Assembly (NCBI RefSeq): GCF_013426205.1
Contig: NC_089426.1
Span: forward strand, 2,852,001 to 2,916,000
From: Metarhizium brunneum
Taxonomy: Eukaryota > Ascomycota > Sordariomycetes > Hypocreales > Clavicipitaceae
Direction: 5' to 3'
Length of the DNA stretch: 64,000 bases
This document shows positions 1 to 11,600 of the stretch, in pieces. Position 1 is the stretch's first letter. Each line of letters starts with the position of its first letter. The translations under genes were made by a program, and so were the position numbers. Below the pieces are notes generated by a model. It did no database searches and had not been told where the DNA came from. It saw nothing but the letters and a program-made list of their open reading frames with translations.

Positions 1-1
1 G

Positions 2-1405
2 AAAGCCGAAAGGCTGTACCGCGACCAGCAATCCGTCATTGACGAAATGAGTGAGGAATGGTTGAATGAGAGGAAAGAAATGTCGCATCTTATACAAGGC
101 CTCAGAGAACGCATCCAACGTCTGGAAGGGGAAAACACCGTCCTCAGGAAATTTGCCTCGTATACCACACATGTCCCTGGTCTAATATCACCTCACAACA
201 GTCTCCAAAGCGGCAGTGGGGAGGCAAATGTCAGCCATTCGCCCTCACTCGCTTCAAACAAATCTCCGCCACCTCGACCTTCTGGACGGAGTGCCAGCGA
301 GGCATTGGCATCCCTCGATTTGCCTCCTGGGTTAGATGGTGCCTCTCGGCGCCCTCATCAATTTGCCAAGCAAGGAGGTAGTCCTTGTACCTCTCCTACT
401 GCCGCCCCTGCACATGCGACTCATATACCCATAAGTCCTCGAATAGTGCCTCGGAAGTCCGTCACCACTGATTTCCTCTCCATTTCATCACCAGAACCCA
501 ATAAGGGTGTTCCCATCATTGATATCCAAGAAATAGACCCTAAATTAGAGGGTATCCCGATCAAAGCTACCGCGGTTAAAAAATCAACCTTCCATGCAAC
601 ATCAAACCAGCCTGGCAACATCTCAGAGCCACCCCATGCCCCTGAACCAGCGACAGGCACTCGCAAGGACAACCATCTCAAACAAAAGAATGGGATTTCC
701 ATACGGGAAAGGCTCCGACTCGATCGGCTTCGATCTGGCCTCACCCCTCTCGCTTCCTCACAAGATCAAACAAAGCAAATACTGGCTACTGATGAATCTC
801 GACGCCTTACGATGCATGCTGGACATACACCAAACCACTCTCTGTCCCTATTCCCCACCATGACCGCCACTGAGAGCAGCTCAGCCGCCGCCAGAAGTCA
901 GGAGACTACGCCAACTGCATGGGCATCTTCTGGATTTGCTGACCAGCATGAGGACACAGATCTCAGCGATAATTCTGATGGCAAACTTCGGCATGGCAAA
1001 GAGGATATTGGCGAAGGAAAGCAAGAGGGTGGCAGGGATGATGATGATATCGAAGGCTACTTGGAGCCCTCTGATGATGTCGCTCTCAAAGGCCCACTCA
1101 TGATAAAGAATATACCAGCCCAGGACGAGATATTTTGGGCACAGGTCAATCAGAGGCTAGATCCCATCAGTCGAGGTCAAGACGCGTTGCCCAAGGTTCT
1201 CCAATCTCCGGAGCTTGAGGCTGTCCGGAGTATGTTGCCTGCTGCACTCCAGCCACCACCAGAAGACGGTAAAAAACCGGAAGAAGCCAGTGCCGACCTC
1301 GAAAGCGACGAGGAGGGAGAAGACGAAAAGGCTAGTGTCGAACCAGATGTTCCTCTCAAGTTCAAGAATACTTCCAACTTTGGGGCTCCCTTTGGCTCTG
1401 CATGA
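2..1405 (+). CDS. unrecognised coiled-coil / low-complexity protein, 5' end cut by window
   Basis: The reading frame is open to the left edge and continues to a TGA at 1403-1405, so the true start lies outside the window; the ATG at 47 is internal or unproven. The visible N-terminal part is a charged heptad-like segment (about residues 1-50, containing GLRERIQRLEGENTVLR), which suggests a coiled coil. The rest is Ser/Pro-rich and probably disordered, with an acidic stretch (REGGRDDDDIEGYLEPSDD type) and a short conserved-looking tail ending FGAPFGSA. I do not recognise the family and see no catalytic motif. The gene converges on ATG3, whose stop is about 715 bases downstream. The reading frame is long and intact, so it is very likely a real gene, but no function can be assigned. 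Confidence 0.75.
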   Translation, partial: KAERLYRDQQSVIDEMSEEWLNERKEMSHLIQGLRERIQRLEGENTVLRKFASYTTHVPGLISPHNSLQSGSGEANVSHSPSLASNKSPPPRPSGRSASEALASLDLPPGLDGASRRPHQFAKQGGSPCTSPTAAPAHATHIPISPRIVPRKSVTTDFLSISSPEPNKGVPIIDIQEIDPKLEGIPIKATAVKKSTFHATSNQPGNISEPPHAPEPATGTRKDNHLKQKNGISIRERLRLDRLRSGLTPLASSQDQTKQILATDESRRLTMHAGHTPNHSLSLFPTMTATESSSAAARSQETTPTAWASSGFADQHEDTDLSDNSDGKLRHGKEDIGEGKQEGGRDDDDIEGYLEPSDDVALKGPLMIKNIPAQDEIFWAQVNQRLDPISRGQDALPKVLQSPELEAVRSMLPAALQPPPEDGKKPEEASADLESDEEGEDEKASVEPDVPLKFKNTSNFGAPFGSA

Positions 1406-2118
1406 ATCAATTCATCAAGCTTGGGATGGACCAAAACTATCATTGCATCAAACAGAGGGGGCTTATCTTTTTTCTTTTTTCTTTTTTTTAGTTATTGAAT
1501 CGTGCTTCCGACATATACCCATTTTCTTTGTTATTCTTCACCCATGTCCCATCAGTGGCACAGTTGATGTGGACGCGTTACGTAACGACTGTGTGGGCGG
1601 TTGGCATGGACTCGTTGGGCAGATAGACACGTAGCATTGCATTAGCATCATCAAAGCATTTTGGATCGTGGTGTGCCGCTGGAGGGTATCATCCAACCCA
1701 ATTTTATTCTTGTCAATATTCTCACCATTATCCTTGTTCATATTCACGTTTATCGTCATTTTCATTATTCACATCCACAATATATTCGATTCATGCATAC
1801 TGGAGTCTGGGCTTTGGATACGGGTTGCCAGGAAAAAGATAGTTTGAGTACCGTGGTTTCTAAGCCAATAGTACGGTCCCATTTCTCAACAAGAGCAATG
1901 GTTACCTTTTGGGACAGAACTGACAAGATTTGCGCTATAGCATCCCACGGTCCAAGTTTCATGCCCACTGTGCCAAAAAATACTGAAGATGTTAAATCAT
2001 GCAATTAATCTAATGCCACAGCACTCTTTTAAAAGAAAACAAAAGGCTAACCAGTCATGTCATAAGTCGGCACAGTGCATCAAGATAGACCCATACCATG
2101 CCCAGCAATAAATCGTGC
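1406..2118. other. intergenic, convergent 3' regions
   Basis: Space between the convergent ends of the unrecognised coiled-coil gene and ATG3. It holds a T/C-rich stretch (about 1466-1490) and AT-rich sequence compatible with 3' UTRs and polyadenylation regions. No supported gene. Confidence 0.6.
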
Positions 2119-3321
2119 TCACACCCCCATCGTGAAGTCGTGTTCAATGCCTGGTGTAACGCTTGCCATGAACTAGAGGATGCCGATTAGTTTGCCATGT
2201 CGACCTACACCGCAATGCCTCTTCTTGGCCACGGAATGGGGAGAATGTGGTGAGTACGAACCTTGAGGAAAACGACAAGATACTGATCTACCCGGATGGC
2301 AACCTCTTGCTCATCAGCGTCCACACCCTCGACCTCCTCCCACTCATCCTTGTCAGCAGCTTCCTGTGCACTCTTGACATCAAGCTTGGCCACTTCGTCT
2401 ACCAGGCCCTCCATGCCGGGATCACTGCCAACGGCCTTGCCGGACCGGAGCTTGTCCCTACGAATGCGGAGGGCAGCGTCCGCACGGTCGAGAAGCGTCT
2501 TCATGACGGAGGCATGCTTGCATGGGTGCACGCTAGCCATTTTGATGTTGTTGGCGAAGAAGGGAAAGTCCTCGAGGGTGACGGTTTTGTCCTTGTAGTC
2601 GCCTACAATGTCGTCCATCATGCTCTGCGGAGGCAGGGGCTGTCCGTTGGGCAGGTAGCCCGAGAGGTAGAGACGCGGAGTCCGGTAGTACGGTGAGTAC
2701 ATGATGTACAGGGTATATGTTCGTCGTCCGCTGTGAGATGAACAAGGTCAGCGATCGTGCACCTGGGAAGGAAAGAAAGGAAAGGAGGGGGACCACCAAC
2801 GCGCTCTTGGATTCGGCACTCGTGTCACGAATAATGGCATCGTCGTCGTCCTCGTCCTCCATGTCGGGGATGTCGTCGTCCAAGTCCGTTGTATCAGCCA
2901 AGTTTCCCGCATCATCAACCGCCCTGACGTCCCGTGCCTTCAGAGGCTGTGAGCTGGCCAGCCCGCCGGTTCGCAGCCAGCCATCGTCGTCAGCTGCTCC
3001 ACCCGCGCCCTTGAAGTCGTCGCCATCGTTGACGATGGCCTCCTCATGGCCTGCATCTCCAGCGAAATCGTCGTTCAGCCTCCGGTGGCAAGGTACATTC
3101 CGTGTGACGAGGTATTGCTTCCCTGCGGGGAGGTAGCTCACCCGCCGGTCCTCGGAGTCAGCATCGCCCCAGGACCACGTTGGGAATTTATACACCAGGT
3201 AGTCACCCGCCGCGATGAATTCTTCTGGAGTGACCTGGCCGGTTTGTCGGAATGTCGAGTTGTGCGATACAGGGGTGTACCGGTCCCGAAGGGTATTAAC
3301 CGTCGACCGTATGTAGTTCAT
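2119..3321 (-). CDS. ATG3: Atg3, E2-like conjugating enzyme of autophagy
   Basis: Three exons, 3321-2801, 2730-2262 and 2172-2119, give 347 residues. The phases are consistent (phase 2 then phase 0) and the introns are 71 and 89 nt. Atg3 accepts Atg8 from Atg7 and transfers it to phosphatidylethanolamine during autophagosome formation. Recognisable family signatures are the start [20 protein letters not shown], the block [14 protein letters not shown], the [18 protein letters not shown] strand, the catalytic HPC motif (VHPCKHAS, Cys about 244) and the conserved tail [12 protein letters not shown] carried by the last 54-nt exon. An acidic linker (about residues 100-165) matches the variable region of the family. 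Length fits fungal Atg3 (about 310-360 aa). The start was chosen because the N-terminal amphipathic helix begins there. The assignment is firm; exact splice sites are inferred. Confidence 0.96.
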
Positions 3322-3969
3322 GGCTCCTCGTTGTTCTGGGAGCTGGATGTGTCGTCGTAAGCTATCTCGAAAGCCAGGTTATGCGTATCGAGGCTTGGTT
3401 TGATGTAGCGCGTTGACGTAAATAAAACCTATCGGGAAAGTTGATTTCAGGTCCAAGATTCTAGTCACTGCTTTAAGGGCGGGCAAGATTTGCTGGTGTT
3501 GTGAGCAGATGAACAAGAAGCAGACCTCCAAAAGCCGAAGTTGCCTGATGACTTGCTCCGCCTGAGTGACGAGCTGCCAGGCACAGCGATGAGGCGGATC
3601 ACATGGAGGGGGTGGTGGGGTGACGGAGACCCTGATTGGAGTGAAGGCGGGCCATGGTGGGGTATGCCAAAGTCAAGCTCTATCTTATCGGCAATGCTGG
3701 CAGGCATGCCATCCAGCTCCAATGACAGTCACGTTATCAGTCAAGACAGAGTGCAAAGGGAAGGCGAAAGTGGTTTGCCATTTATTGGGCTGGTGTACAC
3801 ATAGGAATTACCCTAGGAGCCTCGAATTTTATTCAAGACCCTGAAACAGAAAGAACCCCAATTTCTACCCACAGCAACATGGTATCATTCCATCATAGAT
3901 GCTCGTGCCCGTTCCATTCATCCTGGCCCCCAAAATTATATATACATATATACAAAAACTGCCCGGCAT
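3322..3969. other. intergenic, ATG3 promoter side and CWC24 3' side
   Basis: ATG3 starts at the left and CWC24 ends at the right, both on the minus strand. Only short reading frames without family resemblance are present. It probably holds the ATG3 promoter and 5' UTR plus the CWC24 3' UTR. Confidence 0.55.
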
Positions 3970-5204
3970 TCACTCATCTTGGTCGCTAACTTCTTCACCC
4001 GCCTCTAACGCTGCTTGTCTCCGCTGCGCTTCTCGTTCGCGCTTCTTATCCAGCAGCTTGTTCAGTCGCTTGCCAGAGTTAAAAACCCCGTTTGTTCCAG
4101 CTCCGCACGCTGCGCAAGTCGGATCCTTCCGATACCGCTTCAACGCGCACGGCTCGCAAAAGTAGTGTCCACATCGTGTAATGATGGGAGACTTGTACGA
4201 TTCTTCACAGATAATGCAAACAAACGGGATGTTTTGTAGCAGTGTGTCGTCATCGTCGTCGTCGTCGTCGTTGCCGTCGGTTTTGTCACGCTTTGCGCTG
4301 GCTACAACGGTACCTCCCAGGCTCTTCTTGCCCTTGGTGACGGTATCCCATTCCCTATCAAGTTGCCATCCATGTTTGTAATCTTCGCGACTATGCAAGT
4401 ATTTACTGAGTAGAGGCGCACTGTTAGCAGAAGTTCGCAGGTGATTGGTATAGGTGGGCGACAAGCCGGTGCTTGGGGAGCAGCAGGAAGTGAAACACTA
4501 ACCAATTAGATCCGAAACCACAAAAACCTGGTTTTTTTTTGTTAGTGACATATTCTCTTTTTTTCTTGACCCATCCCAATACTCGTGCAAGCACTGCATT
4601 AGGTAGGGCCCAATGGCATTAACACTGTGTGGCTGGTCGTACCTGTTTTCTTATAATCTTTGCATACATCAGGGGCGAAATCCGTGACAGTGATAGTTCG
4701 GATGTTCGTTGGCGCCTTGATGGGCCCGACTGTCTTCTTGGGTGCGTCGGGATTCTTCTGGATAAACGATGTCTGGTTCGCCAGCCCTTTGTATGTGCCG
4801 TCGGCCTGGGAAGGTTTGGCTGTTGATTTTGATGAACCGAGCAAGTTTTTTGCAGAAAGGTCATCCTTTGTGCCATCGTCGTACCAGTTGCTCTGCTTTG
4901 TCGCGTCGTTGGAACTTGAAATTGGCAAATCTCGGTTCGCCTTGAACACAGTTGCGTTCAGATCCTTGGCAACGGTGGATGTGTCTTTTGATGAGACAGT
5001 GACTGCGGCATTCTTCTTCCGCCGCTTCACACGCTGCCCGGATTCGTCTTCAGACGACGTGTAGTCGCTGTCGCTATCGCTGTTGGCTGGAGGTGGTGTT
5101 GCCGGTCGCTTTCTGATGTTCGCTTTGCCTTTAGGACCTCGTTTTTTGAATAGTGCCACAGGCGCATTCGCCTCTATAGCAGCTCCAGCATCGTTTGAGT
5201 CCAT
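3970..5204 (-). CDS. CWC24: Cwc24, CCCH/RING spliceosome factor
   Basis: Three exons, 5204-4643, 4527-4503 (only 25 nt) and 4405-3970, give 340 residues with matching phases (1 then 2). Cwc24 joins the NTC/Prp19-associated spliceosome before the first transesterification; the human relative is RNF113A. The N-terminal half is basic and disordered with a run of acidic Ser/Asp. The CCCH zinc finger is C-x8-C-x5-C-x3-H (CKDYKKTGFC, then GFGSNCKYLH) and is only completed when the 25-nt exon is included. HSREDYKHGWQLDREW follows as in the family, then an Asp repeat, then a C3HC4 RING (CIICEESYKSPI ... CGHYFCEPC ... CAAC). The tail is a basic helix. Identity is very secure; the microexon is inferred from the finger and from splice signals. 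Confidence 0.95.
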
Positions 5205-8200
5205 GTTGTCAATGTTTTGGTTGGCAGGCTCAATGCTGACGCTCGTAAGAGTATGTCACCCAGCTAAGTTTGTCACCAGAAGCTGACTGATCAAGTCTGG
5301 TGGACAATTGGGGGCCACATCAAGATTCTGGAAAGGTGACTAATGAGTGGATCCAGTGCCTTCCATGAACGACAGGAAGGTACCGAAGTACCTTTGTTGC
5401 CTCTTCTAGCGTGCTCCGTGCTCAGCTTTGTTTTGGCGTCACGTGCAGGGTAAGTCTTGCTGCAAATCACGCAAACTACGGAGTAAAGGAAAAAAAAAAG
5501 TGGCTGACATGTCGATCACATCTACCTACTCAGGTAGTAGTACTATGTACAATATAATAAATGACAATTACTGTTGTCGAGTGGGAGTTGAGAGTGTAAC
5601 TCGCGCTTCCCATCAGCACGTCTGTTGAGCAATTCCCAATCTTGAACGCGGGCTTTGCTGTGTTAGCCAGCACCAAAAGAAATGCTGTTAGTGTACGGAG
5701 TACCGGAGTAGACGGAGAGCTAGCTGGGATATGCGTGCGAGATGAGGTCAAAATCGCGGCGGATACCTTGCTTTGATGATTATGCAGATGTCTGGTGACA
5801 ATTTCATCGAGCCTATGAGGCATCTGCATCAAGACATGCACAGAATCAAGTGAGACGAAACCGGACTGTCTGGTCCCAGAGACATTGTCGACTTTGCCAC
5901 GTAGTACTACCAGTTGTCGACGAAGCTCGAGTCTAGAGTAGCTACTCCGTACAGAAGTGTGCCTACTGCCGTACGATGGATGCTTGCGTCTTGGTTCCCG
6001 TAGTTGAAAATAACCGAGGTGCATGGATGATGAAATACATGGAGGCATCACCATGTCCCTGCACCGATTCAGCGGCAGGGAAATGAGGTCTCTCAATGCG
6101 ACGCACCGGCGCGTAGAACCAACCCACCCGTGGCTCGCCCCGCTAGTCTGTATGACCAAGCACATGTTGTGTTATCGCGTGCACCAATATATCGTGAGAG
6201 TGGGCCGCCCATCAGCGCCATGCAGTCAGACATGTCGGCGTGTTTTACTGGCGCCTGCGAAATGAGCGCTGCAAAAACAACGACTGCATCCGCGTTTGGA
6301 TTCTGGATTTCGTGACTGTTGCCGCCTGATGGTCGCGACATTCCACAAATGACACCGGCGGTTGTTCGTCCATGGCCACTGTTGCGACGGCATCGCCGCG
6401 TATTTGAGCCATGGCCCGCCAGTTGACTCGACAGCAGCACCTTCGACGGAAAACACCAGCCAGCAGTTCAAGCTTCATCGTGAACTGGCGTCCGAGTACT
6501 ACTATCTTTTTTCTGTCCCCGTGTACAGGACATGGTACTGGTTGTTACCAGAGGCCAAGTTGCAAGCCGTAGGGCATCAGCACCACTGTCGCCATCAGCA
6601 CCACGCCTTCATATTTCCTTTTTTAATTACTACATACGCACATATATGTACACGTTGTATTCCGCATTGCCTGATGTCCCGGTTCAGGGCATGTTCCGGA
6701 TCCTGGACTCAATATTGATTGCCCCATGCCCAACCCCCAACGCCTGGCTTCTTTCTGGAGAGAACCGACAACACCCTCTGTTTGGTAACAACACGGGCAA
6801 GGCGCAGTGCTGGGCCTGGTCCTAGTCATGATCCACAGCTCCGTACTCTGTATTACTACGGAGTACGGAGTACGTGACTATGCTATTACTATTCTTTGGT
6901 GGCTCCCGTCGTTCACGACTCACGAGGCAGTTGACCATGACGACTGAAGGCTCGAGCTGAGGCTGAGATGGATCATAATGGGCAGATGCTGGCCAGATGC
7001 TCGGTCCGTCCACCTCTTGAGAGATACAATACATATTCTTTGTCCGCCTGACAACAGAGGAGGCCACGGGCATGGTTGAGCAATTTCTGCGACCAGAGAC
7101 AGACGTTAGACTTGTGCTGTATTGTTGTAGTATTGATCGTGTTGTACTCCGTAGTCGGTGGCATGGACTAGTATCTCTTTGTTCCCCGTGCCTGGCCAAC
7201 CACGGCCAACCCTCGTTTCTTTGTTTACTGCTACAACATGTACCCCATTCTGAGCCAGTGTGCCAGACTGGGCAGCACGTTGGACTGTGCCTATTCTGCT
7301 TTGTTGGTGTTTTGTCTGCATCGATTCCGGTGACACGGTTCAAATCAATGTCGAGGCAGAAAAAGCATTGGCCCAACCTGTTTTAGTGCCGATTTTAGTC
7401 CCGCCGCTACGCGTCTTATGTCATGTCAAGCTGGTGTTGTTTTGGTAGCAACACAGGTCAAGGCCAAAAGACGTCTTCGTCGCACCTGCCCCGCCTAGCC
7501 CCAATTGATGTTTGGTACAGAGTACACACCTCGTGTACTTGCTGCATGTGTGCTCTGTGGAAACCCTTTTCAGAGGAATTCAATGTTTACCTTTGCACTC
7601 TAAAGTTTAAAGTCGGTCAAACCACCTCCATACATAACTGTTGCTTGTTGTTATGCCCAACACCCTCCCTCTCTTCGCTCTGTTGACGACTGTGCCCCGA
7701 GGCCCAGCTACGTCCCCGTTAGTATTTATTTCCCTCTAGACGCACGCGCACTTTGCTGGCCCCGACGGCCCTTTTTTTTTTTTTTTACCCTTTTCTCTGC
7801 GGGAACCAATCGTTTCCCACGGTACCTGGATTGGCCCAATTGGTCTTGATGCTTGGGAATGAACAAGAAGCCCAAGGGCGCGTACCATTCCAGCTCGTCA
7901 CAACCACGACGCCGCCGTGTCGACTCCTGCCGCCCGAGGCCATCCCGTTCGAGGTGATTATCTAGGTACCCTGCCCACACAAGCGCCTGCAGGCTATCGC
8001 TTGTTGCGAGGGGGTCTCGGCGCCAATTCCAACGACCGACGGACGCCAACAGTACGTACTTCGAGGTACAAACCACATCGACTCGTTGAACCCAGCCCTC
8101 TCAAGAGTCGAGAAAATCTCGCCCTGCACAGCGCGTCGGCTGCCAGCGAACATTGAACGCAAACGTCGCTCTTCGGTCTTTCCATTTTGCTGCTTCTTTT

Positions 8201-8614
8201 CTGTTGCTTCGCTAGCCACCTGTTGCTGACAAGACTTCTGACACACGTGGACGCCGCCTTGAGCTGGCTGCAACTGGAACTGCATTTTCAGGTGCTCCAA
8301 TCTGTTGTCGAGCTCTCACCCCCCCTGCAGCATTGTCCCTGCTCACGCAAGGGGGGCTGCCCGACTTTGACCCAGGCCTTAATAAGTGTGTGTCCTGTCA
8401 CTCTCTTCCTTTTTTTTTCCTTGTTTAAAGGATTTGCGGACTGCGACGTACAAGTACCGTCTTTGGACGGCCGCATCCTTCACCTCTCTTTTGTTCTTCA
8501 CCTGCGGTTGCTTCCTCCGCGGCCGCATATTTCTTTTGCCACGGAGCCTTCGAAACTTGATGGTGCCACAGTGCTTGTAGACAGCCTTCCTTTTGAACTC
8601 GTTCGTTCATCAGG
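5205..8614. other. 3.4-kb gene-poor interval
   Basis: Divergent promoter space between CWC24 (minus) and the NUM1-like gene (plus). I found no reading frame with family resemblance or plausible exon structure. It carries at least five exact copies of the 9-mer TACGGAGTA or its complement (5694, 5943, 6857, 6864, 7145). The part just upstream of the plus-strand gene (about 7750-8610) is rich in pyrimidine tracts, as is usual for fungal promoters and leaders. A non-coding RNA cannot be excluded. Confidence 0.6.
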
Positions 8615-11600
8615 ATGGCTTCGTCTCTAGCCTCCGACAACCGCCCAGATCTTCCAGCTCCTGCTGATGGGGATACTGCCAACGACCCTTTCGTGACCGA
8701 CTCGTCTTCATCCGCCCATCACCGGTTCTCCAATTTCGACCTAGAACTATTCGCTGCTGGGCCAGGTTCTTCACCTAGACAGGCAAAGAAAGCCCTGGAA
8801 GCACATCTCGCAGAAACAGATCGTCGTTTAGATGAGGCAGGAAAACTGGGTACTTCCCTCGTCGCCCAGCGCAAGCTGTTGGCTGAGCGATTGCAGGAAG
8901 TGCAGAAGCTTCAAGCCGAAGGCGAGCTTGGCCCAGAATTGCGCAAGAAGCTCGTGGACATTGAGCGCGAGTATAACGACTTAGCCAGGGAGTCTGCTAG
9001 GGTATTTCTTCCTAAACAGAGAGTGCCAAGCAATGAAGCCCACCCGGGCTCGCCCTTTGTGCCAGAAGGACGAAGCGGAAGGGTAAGGACAGCTGGTTTT
9101 TTTTTTTTTAAATTTTTTTTTTTAAGCTTCGTGCTTTGTGGTGTATTGAGCTAACCAATCCGACGACAGCGTTCTGTGAGCCCTTCCAAGTTTGAAAGCC
9201 AGGCCACCGGCTCTCCAACCAAGCTGAACGTTCCGAATCGAAAAGTCAGAAACCAGCCGTCAAATCGAGTTCACGATATTGAATTTGCTGCTGAAATCAG
9301 CACGTCTCTTATTGCCCAAGTTCGAAATCTACAGGCATTACTGTCTGAGCGAGATGACGAACTCAAGAGTGCTCAATCGGAAAAGACCAGGCTCGAGATT
9401 GAATCAGAGAGCCTACAGCAGCGACTCAAAACGTTGGATGAAAGCGAACATCGATACAAAGAGGAGAACTGGAATCTTGAGACTCGCCTTCAAGAAATTG
9501 CCTTGCAGCAAAGAGATGCAGCGGATCGTGAGAAGAAGCTTACTCAAGCTTTGAACTTGTCCAATTCTGAGAAGACATTGGTCCAGAAAGAGCTAGATGA
9601 TGCCAAACTGTCTCATTCTAAACTGGCTGAGGAGCATGCGGCTGCGATGAAGCACCTCGACATCGAGTTGGGCACTGCCAAACGCAACATGGTCATGGCT
9701 GACAGCGAGAGAGCGGCAATGCAACACAAGATTGATGACTTGACTAACCAGAACCAAGAGCTGGCAAAAGCCTTCTCGTCACAACGGGGACGGACAACAG
9801 ACCGAGAGTCACTGTCTGGTTTCAGCGATGAAGATTTTGAGACTGCAACAGATAATATCACGCCTGAGCACTCGCCACCACCATCTCCAGTAAAAGGCAC
9901 ACCTCGACATGCAATGCTCGAGACGGAGACTATAAAATCATCTCTCCATCACGCGCAGAGAACAATCCAGAGCCAGCGAAACCAACTCCACCGAGAAAAG
10001 ACCGAAAAGCTGGAGTTGCGTCGAATCATTCAAGACCTGCGAGATGATCTGGAGAAGGCAAGAGGTGATGCAGGCGCTCCTTCTAATTCTCGTCGCAACC
10101 GCAAGATAGACTCAAAGGAATTCAAGAAGCCTGCTCGTCTTCTGGGAACCCTTCGGTCTAGCAAACAAGAGATCATGATGGATGACCCCGATTGGGAGGA
10201 TCACACTGATATGTTGCCGTCAGGTCCCCCCGCGAGCGTATTTCGTCGCAATGTGGAGGGATCACATCCGACTGACACGAGCGATCACTTCGAGACGGCC
10301 AACGAAGCTAGCGAGTCTGCCTTTGAGACTGCCAATGAACGTGCTACTGAGACTGAGGACTTCCAGACCGGAAACGAAGCATTGTCTGGCGATGACGATG
10401 ACAATGAGACTGAGACTGAAAGCGCTTCTAGAGGGTTCGGTCGGATGAAGCGCCCGCCTAGCCTCCCCGCTGGTTTAGCAAGAGCAGGCAGCCGGGACTC
10501 ATTCGACAGTACCGCCTCTACTTCAGCAGATGAAGATGAACTCGCCGATTTGCGTACGCCAACAGGTACTATATCATCTCAAAGAAGCCGGTTCAGACTC
10601 AACCGAAACCCGTTTTCTCGCAGCTCGAGGCAGAGCAGCGAAGAACCAAATATACGGAGCAGTCCTGCCAGCTATACCAGCGGCGGTACTCCCCAAACGG
10701 CTGGCCAGAGCCTTTTCGCGGAGCTTCAGGACTTTGGTAGTGACGATGAGTCTCTTGGCGCCGCTACTCCAAGCCGGCGAAGTGTCCGATCTGCTACTCC
10801 CGGATCGGTTCGCCGGACCATGTCGCCACCTCCTGCTGTTCCAAACTTGCCTAAAGTACTCATGGTGGACAGTGGTGTCATGACTGACCCTGTCAAGATC
10901 ACTGCAGAAGTTTTCGAGGAACATGCTGACAGGCCGGTGTCGATGGAATCAGTTGTTCACGCTGGAAACCGTCTGTCTACAACTTGGCGAACCAGTCGGG
11001 GAATGGATACAGATTTCTCTCGCCCAGCATCCATGTTCTCATACAGTGATGCAAGTATTCAGTATGAACAAGATCTGGAAAGCAAGCTGGCCGAGTTCCC
11101 TGTTCCTCCGACCTCCTCACCTCATGCTGAACGGCCTGCACCACCCTCACTTGGGTTGTCGCACATTCAATCTCAGAACGTGGAACCCAGGGATGAGATT
11201 ACGATGCCTCCAACACCCCCGACTCTGCGTCTGACTTCTCTCGCTATGGAGCATGTTGAGCCGAGGTCTGAGCCTGAACTGGCACAACCCGAATTGACAT
11301 TATCGCATATCGCCGCCCAGGCCTTGGAGCCAATAGTAGAACCCGACACCCCTCGGCCGCAACTGACCCTATCTTCCGTTTTGGCTGAAGCCATAGAGCC
11401 ACTAGGCATTCCACCGCCTGAGTTGACAATATCTAATATTGTTGCTGAAGCGTGGGAACCTGTTCCAGAGCCGAAGACGGAGACCACCATTGTGGCCCCC
11501 GTTGTACCTGTCAGCCCTCAGGAAGTTCAAGCTCCACCAATAGACCTGACCATGTCTTCTATACATGTGGAAGATCTTGAGCCCATAGAGCAGCCGGTGA

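Noticed and set aside
2247..2696. Open frame of 149 codons on the plus strand across ATG3
   Set aside because: Antisense shadow of the Atg3 catalytic exon; no start context or family match.
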